From contig CABHPA010000098.1 of NCBI GenBank assembly GCA_902168245.1, positions 1 to 58,126 on the forward strand: a stretch of DNA of 58,126 bases, in the 5' to 3' direction. Positions 7,233-16,869 of the stretch are shown in pieces; the stretch's first letter is position 1; the number at the start of each line of letters is the position of its first letter. Under the pieces are notes generated by a model. It did not search any database. It saw only the letters and a list, made by a program, of their open reading frames with translations, and was not told the DNA's origin. Both the position numbers and the translations under genes were made by a program. This DNA is from Candidatus Melainabacteria bacterium. GTDB taxonomy: Bacteria > Cyanobacteriota > Vampirovibrionia > Vampirovibrionales > Vampirovibrionaceae.

Positions 7233-9465
7233 GCATTTTCAGGAACCACCAGGGCGCTAGCGCTTGCCGGAAAATCCCTTGGATGAATAAACGCGCTCCG
7301 GCCAGAAAATTGATCCCGCTCCGTAAACTGAGGAGGGCCAACCGGCCTTTTTTCCCACTGAACAGGTCTGGCGGCATCTGCTCCCGTTGCATCCGGGCAT
7401 GCAATTCGCGGGCCTGCTCCGTGTAATTGTACATGAGGAAGCGGTAAAGTAAGTTCCTCATCTGTCGAATTGACAGGGAGTCAATCTCATCCTTGGAAAG
7501 CACCGGGCGCAGGGTTTCCACAATGGAAAGTTCCGCCTCCAGCGCCTGTTCGTAATGCTTTAACACGCTACGGCACCGACCCGACAGACTTTGCCTGTAA
7601 ATCACCAAACGCTGACCCGTAGAATAAGCCGGGAACTGACGGCAGGCTTCAATGAAAAAGACCCGATCCTCATGGTAACAAGCCTGCTTGAAACCGCCCA
7701 CCGCTTCAAACACTTGCCGATGCACCAACGCAGTGCTGGGGAGGAAAATCCCCTCATGTTCCAGCACCACCTGTGATAAATCGCCGTTTTCCTCAAAAAT
7801 ACCGGGCAGGTTAATCAGGGCATCCGACTCATCCACCGCGTAATAGGAGCTATACACCAAACAGGCAGGAGAGTCGGGGGATTGCGCGCGAATCGTCTTC
7901 AGTTCAGTGGCTAATTTATGCCGCAGCCAAATATCATCGGCATCAATGAAGGCAATATAATCGCCCGTGGCGCAGGTAAATCCGAAATTTCTGGCCACGG
8001 CCACACCCTGATTAGGTTGAGCGAAAATTTTCAGCCGGGGATCATCCACCTTGGCCAGTTGCGCCAAAGTTCCATCGGTGGAACCGTCATCCACCACAAT
8101 CAGTTCCAGATGCGGATAGGTCTGGTTTAACACGGAATGCACCGCCCGCAGGATGATCGACTCCCCGTTAAAGACCGGCAAAATCACGGATACTTTGGGC
8201 GCAAGCCGTGTATAAACGGATTCCAAGCGCGCTATAAAGCGAGAGCCATCAAACACTGATACCCGTTGGAATTGCGCTTGTCGCAACCGTTCGGCTTCCG
8301 GTTCCGTTTTCGCAAGCATTTCAATGGTTTTTCGTCTCAAAGCGTCAAAATCCCCGATGGGAACCAGGCATTCGCGCAACTCCGGAAAATCCCGCGTATC
8401 CAGAATTTCCAGTGCTCCGCCGCTGGCATAAGCCACGCACAAAGCGCCTGCCGCCATGGCCTCCACCAGACCCAGCCCAAAACCTTCCCGCAAGGCAGGA
8501 TAGACCAGCACGTCCGAAACGGCCAGCAACTCCGGCACATCAGGGCGATAGCCCAGATAGTGCACGTTAGGCAACGCGGCGCATTCCGCCTGAACCCTTG
8601 GCGCCAAGGGGCCGTCCCCCACCACCAGAAAGTGCAGGCTGGCGGGTTCAGGCGCTTGCTGCAAAATCTGGCAAGCCATTTCAATAAATTGTAGCGGGTT
8701 CTTGTTGGCGTCCAGACGATTAATAAAAGCCACACAACGGGCATTCGCTGGAAGCCCCAGTTGACGCAGCATTCCAGGACGGTGAACGGCCTTTGCGCGT
8801 TCGTTCAATTCCGCAATGGGCAGGCCATTGTGCAACACCTCACCTTGTTTTTCAGGCGGTACATAGCCTTCCCGCCCCATTCTCGACTGTTCCGACCGGC
8901 TAACGAACAACAGGGCGTCCAATCCCCATACGGTTTGACGGAACAGCCAGCGGGTCAGCGCCTTGAAAACCCGCTTGGGCGGAGAGACGGCATTTTCACT
9001 ACTGTATAACGTATCGTACCCGTGAAAGGTCAGGATTACGGGATAGCCCAACACCTTGAACAGCAACAGCTCCACCAGCCCAATATGGGCATGCACAATG
9101 TCGGGCTTTTCCAGTTTCAAAATTCGGTACAACCGTATAAAGGTTGCTACATCCAGGCTCCGCCAGAATGATTTGGCAAACAAGCCATGGCCGGGCAAAC
9201 CGTACACTTTAACCGGCATGGCCGCCAGGGCATTATATAAAGGAGTGCCGTCACAACAAACCGCAATAGGCTCAAATTCACCTCGAACGCCAAGCCACTC
9301 GACCGTCCGGGTCAGGTAACGCTCAATCCCGCCCATCGCACCGAAATCCTGGTAAAAAAACAGGACTTTGCGGCGCGGCGAAGCCGATTGCGGCACGGCC
9401 CCTTCCGGAAGGGAAGCGCCGAGCGGTTCTTGTAACGCACAATGGGAAGCCTGTGGGAACGCCAT
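7210..9465 (-). CDS. Two-domain glycosyltransferase fusion (GT4 + GT2)
   Basis: The 751-residue product fuses two transferases. Residues about 33-390 are a GT-B fold GT4 enzyme: GGIERYL near the N-terminus, and the sugar-nucleotide-binding EGFGLGLVEAMAAG motif. From about residue 410 a GT-A fold GT2 enzyme begins (VSVILPVFNGESIILRAV), with VDDGSTDGT and the metal-binding FIDADDIW. Both domains keep their key motifs, so the protein could add two sugars in succession to the growing repeat unit on the cytoplasmic membrane face. It heads the minus-strand arm of the exopolysaccharide locus, divergent from the Wza-like gene, with the deacetylase overlapping its 3' end. Confidence 0.92.
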   Translation of the reverse strand: MAFPQASHCALQEPLGASLPEGAVPQSASPRRKVLFFYQDFGAMGGIERYLTRTVEWLGVRGEFEPIAVCCDGTPLYNALAAMPVKVYGLPGHGLFAKSFWRSLDVATFIRLYRILKLEKPDIVHAHIGLVELLLFKVLGYPVILTFHGYDTLYSSENAVSPPKRVFKALTRWLFRQTVWGLDALLFVSRSEQSRMGREGYVPPEKQGEVLHNGLPIAELNERAKAVHRPGMLRQLGLPANARCVAFINRLDANKNPLQFIEMACQILQQAPEPASLHFLVVGDGPLAPRVQAECAALPNVHYLGYRPDVPELLAVSDVLVYPALREGFGLGLVEAMAAGALCVAYASGGALEILDTRDFPELRECLVPIGDFDALRRKTIEMLAKTEPEAERLRQAQFQRVSVFDGSRFIARLESVYTRLAPKVSVILPVFNGESIILRAVHSVLNQTYPHLELIVVDDGSTDGTLAQLAKVDDPRLKIFAQPNQGVAVARNFGFTCATGDYIAFIDADDIWLRHKLATELKTIRAQSPDSPACLVYSSYYAVDESDALINLPGIFEENGDLSQVVLEHEGIFLPSTALVHRQVFEAVGGFKQACYHEDRVFFIEACRQFPAYSTGQRLVIYRQSLSGRCRSVLKHYEQALEAELSIVETLRPVLSKDEIDSLSIRQMRNLLYRFLMYNYTEQARELHARMQREQMPPDLFSGKKGRLALLSLRSGINFLAGARLFIQGIFRQALAPWWFLKMRDYKTPF

Positions 9466-9663
9466 ACAAAATTACCCTGGACACCTGCTTTTAAGGTTCA
9501 AAAAAACAACGTTCCCCAAAATTGCCCCATATTCTTTTTTACTCTCGCTAAGCAACTTTTATTTTCCCCCCGACTTTAGTAGAAACAGGTTAATTATCAC
9601 CTCCCCTCCACTTATCTTCAACTCGTGTAGTAGCTCCCTTTATTAGAACCGCAGGTATGCCAA

Positions 9664-10806
9664 ATGTTCAGCCGCGTGTCCCGATACCAGTATAATAGCC
9701 AACCGTTTCAAGCCCAATCCGCCCTGCGACGCCTGATTGTCTCAACGCTGGCGGCCCTGCTCACCGTTTTAACCCCGCTGCAAGCAGCGTTGGCGGAAAA
9801 TCTGACCGGGCAACTCCAGTTTGCGGAAGGCACTTACAAAATTAACGTTGGCGATATTCTTAGCGTCAACATTTACAACCAGCCCGATCTCTCAGGCAGC
9901 AGCATCCTGGTTCGCTCCGACGGCAACGCCTCTTTCAACGGGGTGGGCGAACTACAAGTAGCAGGCAAAACCATTCGGGAAGCCGCCGAATTGCTGGAAA
10001 GCCAGGTTCGGGAGCTGGTGCGCGAACCCAAAATCACCCTCACCGTCAGCGAAAGCAAGCCTCCCACCGTATATCTGGCCGGGGCCGTCATGCGTCCGGG
10101 CGTGTTACAGGCTGGCAGCAATTCCAGCGCCAGCACCGGCAACGCCGACAGCGAAACCAAAAGTTCCGGCACTAGCGGCAATACAGGCTCCCGCATGGAT
10201 TTCCGCCTGTCCAGCGTCCTGGCCGCAGCCGGTGGCGTCAAATTAAGCGCCGATTTGGCCAACGTCACCATTACCCGCGACGGCGACCTGTACAAAACCG
10301 TCAACCTGTGGGGCATGTTGAAACAGGGCGACACCAACGCCGACATCATGCTCCAAAACGGCGACTCCGTTTACATTCCCGAACTGCCTGATCAGGCGCT
10401 GGATGACGCGACGTATCGCCTGCTGCTGACATCCGCCATTGGCCCCAAGACGTTCCCCATCCGTATTATCGGCGAAGTCAAGCAACCGGGCGTTTATGAA
10501 CTGAATGGCACCACCCCTTACCTGAACTCGGCCATCGCCAAGGGAGGCGGCTTTAACGTGGGCGCAAACCGAAAGGTAGTGGCCTTGCGCCGCTTTTCCT
10601 CCGAGGATAAATTTTCCACCCTGTTTATCGACCCCAACAAGCACGACTTTATTTTGCGCCCCAACGACGTGATTTATGTTTCGGAACTGAAAGCTTACCA
10701 GGCTGGCCGCTTCGCCGAAAACGCCAGCAAGATTCTCTCCCCGCTCACCAGCAGCGCCAACGCCTTCTTCGGGCTGGCCGTACTGGGCAGGAGCTTCGGG
10801 AAATGA
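9664..10806 (+). CDS. Wza-like outer-membrane polysaccharide export protein
   Basis: It forms the outer-membrane/periplasmic channel for polymer release. The 380-residue product has an N-terminal signal sequence (hydrophobic segment about 25-44 ending PLQAALA). No lipobox Cys is obvious. A Poly_export domain follows (about 55-145; YKINVGDILSVNIYNQPDL is diagnostic). Next come SLBB-type segments (VYLAGAVMRPGVLQ and a second at GEVKQPGVYELNG), separated by a Ser/Gly/Thr-rich insert (about 153-178). The ATG at 9664 has a modest ribosome-binding site (CAGGT). An upstream ATG at 9657 is out of frame and closes quickly. Confidence 0.93.
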   Translation: MFSRVSRYQYNSQPFQAQSALRRLIVSTLAALLTVLTPLQAALAENLTGQLQFAEGTYKINVGDILSVNIYNQPDLSGSSILVRSDGNASFNGVGELQVAGKTIREAAELLESQVRELVREPKITLTVSESKPPTVYLAGAVMRPGVLQAGSNSSASTGNADSETKSSGTSGNTGSRMDFRLSSVLAAAGGVKLSADLANVTITRDGDLYKTVNLWGMLKQGDTNADIMLQNGDSVYIPELPDQALDDATYRLLLTSAIGPKTFPIRIIGEVKQPGVYELNGTTPYLNSAIAKGGGFNVGANRKVVALRRFSSEDKFSTLFIDPNKHDFILRPNDVIYVSELKAYQAGRFAENASKILSPLTSSANAFFGLAVLGRSFGK

Positions 10807-10930
10807 TCCGTTCCAGCTACCGTTATATAGCCGGATGGTCTAATGACGGTTCCGTTTGTTGATGCCATAGTGCAGCCAATCACCGCCCACAAGTTACCGC
10901 TAGACAAACCGCCCACAGAGGACATTGAAA

Positions 10931-13633
10931 ATGCCCCCATTTGAAGCCTCTCCCCAGGAAAACATCTCCGGCTTTTTTCAGCGAAACGCCCGTTTAATTG
11001 CTGGCGCCGGCCTATTTGTCACCTTCTGGATGCTGGTGTATACCTTTGCGGTTTATAAACCGCAGTACGCCGCCAAATCGGTGGTGATCATCCGCGATTC
11101 GGCCATTACCAGCCGCTATATTGAGCCTGACAACTACTATGCGCTGCAAACCACATCCTCAAGCTCCTCCAACCCGGTTCTAAACACCATGGGCATCCTC
11201 AAATCCGGGGCCATCAGCGATGCATTATTAGCCTATTTTCAGGAAAAACACCCGGAACAGTTAAAGAAGAATAAAATCAAAACCAAAAAAGACTGGGAAC
11301 GCTTCTACCAGGACGGCTCATCCTTCATCAAGGCCAAAAACCAACCCGGCACCGACTTAATCGCCATCCAGTTCTCTTGGAGCGATCCGGTCATCGCCAA
11401 GGAAGCCTTGAGCGTGGTGGTGGAAGCTTTTCAGAATGCCAGCCGCGACCTGAACAAGGAAGAACAGATTAACCGAACCAAGTTCCTGAACAAGCAGGTC
11501 ATCGAAATCGAAGCAAAACTGGCGGACATTCGCACCCAGAAAAGCGATTACCAAAGCAAAGAGCGCACTGTCAGCCTGAAACGGGAAAGCGACGATCTGG
11601 CCGGTAGCCGGATGGAATTGAGCAACAAGCTCAACCAAATCGAATCGCATGCCCAAGGCAAGGAAAACATGGCCCGCCGCTACCAGCAGCTTCTGGGCAT
11701 GGATGCCGAACAGGCGCTCAAGGCATCCGCGATTGGGCAAAACAGTTCCATGAGCAAATTGCAGGATGAACTGTACCACTTGCAACAGCAATATTCCCTG
11801 TTAAATTCCTCCCTGACCGAAACCAACCCCAAAGTACTCGAAGTACAGGCCCAGATTGATCAGGTAAAAGCCAACATCAAGGCCGAAAAAGCCAGAACCG
11901 TCGGTAAATTCCTGGGTGACGGGGAAGGCGACATTGTGGCGGACGGCACCCGAAACACCCTGATTACCAACATGCTGCAAGCCCAAGGGGAAGCCCAGGA
12001 CTTGCGGGCGCAAGCAGCTATCATTCGCAACCGGCTGAGCCAGGTAAACCGGGATATCAGCAGCTTCCCCGAAATGGCGGAAGGGCTGGCCAACATTGAG
12101 CAAAAAGAGGCGTCCCTCAGCGCGGCGCTGGATCAGTTGCGCCAAAAAGTACTGGAAGGCAAACTGAAAGAAGAACAAACCCTGAGCAACGTGTTTATTG
12201 TGGATGCGCCCCGCCTGCCGGAAAAGGCGCAATTTCCCAACCGCAGCCACCTGATTGTGCTGAGCGTAGCGCTGGGATTTGGCGTCGGCGTCGCCGTCGC
12301 GTTCGGGCGTGAGCAGCTTGTTTCCACCCGGCGGCTTGCCTTGCCGGAATGGCTGGAATCCATTGACACGCCTGCTGATGCCCCCCCTCAAGAAGATGGG
12401 CAACCGCCCCACTACGGCAATGGCAATGGCCACCAGCCGCCCAGGGAATTGCCGACCGGGAAGCAGCCGAACCGGCAGCCAGCCCCAGCAGTGGCCCAAA
12501 CCTTCTTTATTCCCAATACGATTGAAAGCAGCCAAGCCGAGCGGGGCGAGATTCCGGTCATTGGCTCATTGTTCGATTCCATCGTGCCGGTTGCAGGCCC
12601 CATGGCCCGCAAAACGCCCACTACCCAGGCCGAGTTTCGCAGTGAGTTGACCTGCCCGTTACCGAAGCCAAGCCAAGCCAAGCCATCCACCGTCATTCCA
12701 GAATCGGCTCCGCCTGTTGAGCCTATCGAGCGGCGCATCCCAGTCATTATCCCACCCCAGGCGGCTGAAACCGCACTTGAGGAAGTGACGGCGACGCTCC
12801 CAACATCGCACTCCGCCTCTGCGGATTCCTTGGCACACTCGTTGGCAGAAGCGGTCGCCAAACTGGAAGCCATAGCGCCAGACCAGCAAGCGGTGATGCA
12901 TACACCCTCTAAAACCGTGAAACTGGCAGAACCTGTGGATACGGCCCTGCTGGCCAAACGGCTGGAACATTCCGCGCCGCAACTACCGCATATGCTTATG
13001 GAAGCCGTCCCGGCCCTGCATGCCATGCCCGTCATGGGTCAGGCCGTCGAAAACGCCCTAACGCCAGAAATTTCACTCGTCACGGAACCGGAGCCGCAAG
13101 AGCCGGATGAAGGTTCCACCGCTCGCTTGGCGTATGAAGCGCAAGCCAAGGCCATGCCGTTGCCCAAAAAACGGCGCGGGCTTCCCAGCTTTTTGCTGGA
13201 AGGTGAGGTAGAGGAGACGGAAGCCCCTTATACGCTGGTTTCCAGAAAGCAATTGCTGTCGCCCGACGATGACCTGATGCAGGACGTGGCCCCGATGGAA
13301 GCGCCGGTGGCCGCCGCGCAGACCGAGGACTGGACAGAGCCGATTTTCGCCCCGCTGGAAACATTCAACGAAGCTTTCGATGAGAACGATGAAAACAGTC
13401 ATCAAGCACAAGCGCCGCTCAAATCCCCCATCCCCGGCTTTATGCTGAACGAGCCGGTCAAGTCTGGACGCAAGCCGCTGCTGGGCGGAAGCCTCTTTGG
13501 CAAAAAGCCTTCCCGTCACCCGGAAGTTTATTTTGGGCTGGGGGCTCGCGCCAAAAAACGCAATGAGATGCCCGCCTCTTTAAGCCGACTGATGCAAACC
13601 CTGGGAAGCAACCGGGTATCCGCCGATTCCTAG
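10931..13633 (+). CDS. Wzz/GumC-type chain-length co-polymerase with a long cytoplasmic tail and no kinase
   Basis: The ATG at 10931 has AGAGGA 8 bases upstream; the TTG two codons earlier is too close to it. The product is about 900 residues. Transmembrane helix 1 lies at about 24-45. The periplasmic region is strongly coiled-coil (about 165-245 and 275-320), and helix 2 is at about 443-465 (IVLSVALGFGVGVAVAF). This is the polysaccharide co-polymerase layout that sets polymer length with Wzy and docks to Wza. In Wzc-type proteins a tyrosine kinase follows helix 2. Here about 430 residues of Pro/Glu/Ala-rich sequence follow, without Walker motifs and with few tyrosines. Confidence 0.88.
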   Translation: MPPFEASPQENISGFFQRNARLIAGAGLFVTFWMLVYTFAVYKPQYAAKSVVIIRDSAITSRYIEPDNYYALQTTSSSSSNPVLNTMGILKSGAISDALLAYFQEKHPEQLKKNKIKTKKDWERFYQDGSSFIKAKNQPGTDLIAIQFSWSDPVIAKEALSVVVEAFQNASRDLNKEEQINRTKFLNKQVIEIEAKLADIRTQKSDYQSKERTVSLKRESDDLAGSRMELSNKLNQIESHAQGKENMARRYQQLLGMDAEQALKASAIGQNSSMSKLQDELYHLQQQYSLLNSSLTETNPKVLEVQAQIDQVKANIKAEKARTVGKFLGDGEGDIVADGTRNTLITNMLQAQGEAQDLRAQAAIIRNRLSQVNRDISSFPEMAEGLANIEQKEASLSAALDQLRQKVLEGKLKEEQTLSNVFIVDAPRLPEKAQFPNRSHLIVLSVALGFGVGVAVAFGREQLVSTRRLALPEWLESIDTPADAPPQEDGQPPHYGNGNGHQPPRELPTGKQPNRQPAPAVAQTFFIPNTIESSQAERGEIPVIGSLFDSIVPVAGPMARKTPTTQAEFRSELTCPLPKPSQAKPSTVIPESAPPVEPIERRIPVIIPPQAAETALEEVTATLPTSHSASADSLAHSLAEAVAKLEAIAPDQQAVMHTPSKTVKLAEPVDTALLAKRLEHSAPQLPHMLMEAVPALHAMPVMGQAVENALTPEISLVTEPEPQEPDEGSTARLAYEAQAKAMPLPKKRRGLPSFLLEGEVEETEAPYTLVSRKQLLSPDDDLMQDVAPMEAPVAAAQTEDWTEPIFAPLETFNEAFDENDENSHQAQAPLKSPIPGFMLNEPVKSGRKPLLGGSLFGKKPSRHPEVYFGLGARAKKRNEMPASLSRLMQTLGSNRVSADS

Positions 13634-13675
13634 AACTTTACGCCAGGAGCCAGTTGGGCCGATAAGGATGATTCC

Positions 13676-15304
13676 GTGACACCCGTTTCCACCGCCTATC
13701 TCAAGCAATCGTCGCCACATACAGGCAAGGCGACGCCATCAGCCGCCCTGCCTGTATGTGGCGCATTGCTGGGCGTATTGCTGCCGTTGCTGGTGTATTG
13801 GCTCTTGCCGGAAATCGGCGTCACCACGCTGGCCGAATCCCTGGGCATCAAGCGGGTTATTTTATTGTGCGGCGCGCTCATTGGCGGCGTTATCTACTGG
13901 CATTACCTGAAGTTTGTGCTGTCCCGCCCCCAGTTGCCCATGGCGTTCATTTTGCTGGCCTGGCCGCTGGTCGCGTTTTTCAACGCCGGGTTGTTATCCA
14001 TAGGGCTGAACATCCACTTGCGCCCCTTGCTGATTTTATCGCTGGCACTCCCGTCGCTGTGGATTTCCATTCAGCACGGGAAAATGCTGCTCCGCACGGT
14101 TCCCTGGCTCAAGTATTACCTGCTGTTTTTCGGCTGGCTGGTGCTGTATTTCGTGTTCTTTAACGCCAACGCCGTAGATCCCCGGCTTAGCGGCGGCGAA
14201 GAGGCCATGTCCGAAGGCTCCGTCAGCATGGTGCAACTGACCGCCTATTTTTATTGCCTGATGGGCATTAGCATCAGCGCAACCGCCATATTGAAAGCCC
14301 ACAATTACAAGAGCTTGTTCGACACCCTGAACAAAGGGCTGCTCTGGGTTAGCAGCCTGGAGGCGCTCGTCACCATCATCGGCTATCCGTTCGGCATGTT
14401 CAATCAAATGCTGGACGGCTTTACGCGGGCCATCGGCATTTTTACCCACCCCAACCCGTTTGCGCACCACATGGGGATTCTGATGGTATATCTGCTGGGA
14501 TTGTTCTGTTATTATCAAGGGGAACGCAAGTTACGGATGCCGGTATGGCTCCTGTTCGGGGGGATTGTGGTTAACTTCGTGGCCTTCCTGCTGGGACTTT
14601 CCAAAACGGCCTTGGGCGTTTTCGGCCTTTGCGCGGGCATTGTATTCCTGATGAACCTGGCGGTGCCAGCGGTTCGCAAAAGCTTCATCCAGATTCTGCT
14701 GGGACTGGTTATTTTATTCCCGCTGGGGTTATTCGCATTTGACGCGCTAACGGGCCAAAGTTTTTTCTCCCTGATCGAATCCCGGATTGATCAGACCCAG
14801 AGCCTGACCTGGCGAACCATGATCTGGCAGGATCTAATGGCGGGCGTGAACCCCATGAACATCTGGTTCGGGCATGGGTTTACCGCTGCAAACGACACGG
14901 TCTTTCACCTCACCTTCAATGACGCCAAAAACGCGCAGCCCCTGATGATGGTACACAACGCCTACATTGCCCTTGTTTACGATCTGGGAATTCCCGGCTA
15001 CCTGATGTTTGCGGCAGCCTTATCCATCATCATCAACGCCATCCGAAACTGGATCAAGGCAGTGCGTCCCGCCTTGCGGACGGAACACTCCATTATGCTG
15101 GGACTGACCGTTTATTTTCTGATCGTGTGCGGCTTCGATGAAATGTCTTACATGTTTGACGCTCCCCTGCTGTTTTGGACGCTGGCAACCCTGCTGTATT
15201 GCGTGAACCTGCGGGAACAGCAAGAGCAGCAAAGTCAGGCGTTAGGAGCCTTGCCCATCAAATCCAAAGTCACCCGGCAATCCCTGTTGGAGTACTTGCA
15301 ATGA
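13676..15304 (+). CDS. Wzy-like polysaccharide polymerase / O-antigen ligase family membrane protein
   Basis: The 542-residue protein has about 10-12 transmembrane helices. A large periplasmic loop in the second half has the Wzy_C/O-antigen-ligase pattern (FLLGLSKTALGVF, then WRTMIWQDLM...FGHGF). It would join lipid-linked repeat units into polymer in the periplasm. The start is GTG at 13676 with AAGGA 8 bases upstream. The stop codon overlaps the ATG of the next gene (ATGA at 15301-15304), implying translational coupling with the flippase. Polymerase versus ligase cannot be settled by sequence, but the neighbours favour polymerase. Confidence 0.85.
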   Translation: MTPVSTAYLKQSSPHTGKATPSAALPVCGALLGVLLPLLVYWLLPEIGVTTLAESLGIKRVILLCGALIGGVIYWHYLKFVLSRPQLPMAFILLAWPLVAFFNAGLLSIGLNIHLRPLLILSLALPSLWISIQHGKMLLRTVPWLKYYLLFFGWLVLYFVFFNANAVDPRLSGGEEAMSEGSVSMVQLTAYFYCLMGISISATAILKAHNYKSLFDTLNKGLLWVSSLEALVTIIGYPFGMFNQMLDGFTRAIGIFTHPNPFAHHMGILMVYLLGLFCYYQGERKLRMPVWLLFGGIVVNFVAFLLGLSKTALGVFGLCAGIVFLMNLAVPAVRKSFIQILLGLVILFPLGLFAFDALTGQSFFSLIESRIDQTQSLTWRTMIWQDLMAGVNPMNIWFGHGFTAANDTVFHLTFNDAKNAQPLMMVHNAYIALVYDLGIPGYLMFAAALSIIINAIRNWIKAVRPALRTEHSIMLGLTVYFLIVCGFDEMSYMFDAPLLFWTLATLLYCVNLREQQEQQSQALGALPIKSKVTRQSLLEYLQ

Positions 15305-16869
15305 GCATGTGGAAACGTTATATGTTCGGCATGCTCAGCGGGGCGGGCAGCGTGGTGATTAAAACCGGCCTGAATATCGTGGTGATTCCGGTCTTAATCG
15401 CCAAATTGGGGCTGGACGCGTTCGGCCTTTACGTTCTACTGGTCGCCATCCTGGAAGTATCCACCCTGCTGGATCTGGGTGCAACAGGCGCACTGGTAAC
15501 GCTATTGGGCGGGGAGAGCGCCAGCAGCCAATCCCGCCAAGCGTACATGAAAGTGGGGCATGCCTGGTTTGGGGTCTTGGCCATTTTATTCATCGCGCTG
15601 GGTTTAGTATTCCTGCCGGGATTTTGCCATCAGTTCCATGTCACTCCTGCCTTGCAGCCCATCGCCCAAGCCTGCTTCCTGTTAATTTTGCTGGAATCCG
15701 CCGTGGCGCTTTACAGTTGCTATGCCCGCTCCATTCTGCTGGCGCATTGCTCCCACCAGTGGACCAATGTGGCGGATACGTTATATTACCTGATTTCAAA
15801 CCTGGGCGCGCTGCTGGTATTGTTTTCGGGTCACAGCCTCCCGGCGGTGCTGGGCGTTCGGCTACTGGGCGCACTGGCTCGGTCAGGCGTGATGATGGTG
15901 CAAACCCTGCGCCTGGAGCCTCACGCCCTATTCCCGCAAGGCCCGTTCAAGCCGGAAATTTTCAAAAAAGTAGCAGGTCTCAGCGGCCATGCCATGATGA
16001 TTAATTTCAGTGTCATCGTTTCCCATAAGATCGACGATATCGTCATCGCCAGCTTCCTGCCCATTAGCGCGGTGGGAATTTACGAAATCGTGTTCCGTTT
16101 CCTGGGTATTACCATCCAGATTTGCATGAAGCTACACGAAGGTATTTATCCATTGTTTTCCCGAATGGCGACCGCAAACAAGACCGCAGACGCCCGCCAG
16201 CTTTTCCTGCGAATGAGCAGCTTTTTAAATCTGACCGCCTGCATGCTGCTGATGCTGATTGTTTCTTACTACCGGGAGTTATTTGGCATGTTCTCCGCCG
16301 GAAAAATTGAGGTGGAGCAAACCATTCCGGTGCTGATGGCCGCAATCCCCTGCATTCTGAGCGGCGCGCTGCAAATGCCAGCAAACGCCTGGCTGTTCAC
16401 CTGGGGACACCAGAGGTACCTCACCACCTCCAGCCTGATTGCCGCCTTCGCCAATTTAATTTTCAGCCTGTTGCTGGTTACTCACCTGGGGATTCTCGGC
16501 GTGGCGGTCGGCACCATGATTCCCCAGCTCATCCAGCATCAGGGCAGCCTTATTTTTAAAACCTGCCAGGAATTGCGAATCTCATTCCTGCAATACATGC
16601 GGGCCGTACATGGCGCCGTGCTGTTTCCCCTACTGGTGGCTATTTTATGGGTGCATGCCTGGAAGCCGGTACTCGCGCTCGCCCCATTTAAATTACTGCC
16701 CATTTGCCTGGTTTCCGCCAGCGCCGGGTTGTTGGGCGCGGGACTCTGGTTCGGCCTGACCGCCAGCCCGCTGGAAAGCCAGCTTTTCCGGCAAATTATA
16801 AACCAGAAGCTCTTACAGCCCATTCAGTTGAAACTCAAACGCAAAGCAACCGCAGCGGATACCCCCTGA
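15301..16869 (+). CDS. Wzx-like lipid-linked oligosaccharide flippase (MOP superfamily)
   Basis: From ATG 15301 it encodes 522 residues with about 12-14 transmembrane helices. The polysaccharide-biosynthesis N-terminal signature comes first (MLSGAGSVVIKTGLNIVVIP, then GLDAFGLYVLLVAI). Members flip undecaprenyl-linked repeat units to the periplasmic face. Upstream in-frame starts (for example TTG 15175) would lie inside the Wzy gene; the ATGA overlap identifies the real start. Its stop overlaps the following glycosyltransferase start by one base. Confidence 0.9.
   Translation: MSMWKRYMFGMLSGAGSVVIKTGLNIVVIPVLIAKLGLDAFGLYVLLVAILEVSTLLDLGATGALVTLLGGESASSQSRQAYMKVGHAWFGVLAILFIALGLVFLPGFCHQFHVTPALQPIAQACFLLILLESAVALYSCYARSILLAHCSHQWTNVADTLYYLISNLGALLVLFSGHSLPAVLGVRLLGALARSGVMMVQTLRLEPHALFPQGPFKPEIFKKVAGLSGHAMMINFSVIVSHKIDDIVIASFLPISAVGIYEIVFRFLGITIQICMKLHEGIYPLFSRMATANKTADARQLFLRMSSFLNLTACMLLMLIVSYYRELFGMFSAGKIEVEQTIPVLMAAIPCILSGALQMPANAWLFTWGHQRYLTTSSLIAAFANLIFSLLLVTHLGILGVAVGTMIPQLIQHQGSLIFKTCQELRISFLQYMRAVHGAVLFPLLVAILWVHAWKPVLALAPFKLLPICLVSASAGLLGAGLWFGLTASPLESQLFRQIINQKLLQPIQLKLKRKATAADTP

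Noticed and set aside
11801..13519. Minus-strand frames of 140-240 codons opposite the chain-length determinant
   Set aside because: No recognisable domain, no ribosome-binding sites, and they lie fully inside a well-supported plus-strand gene.
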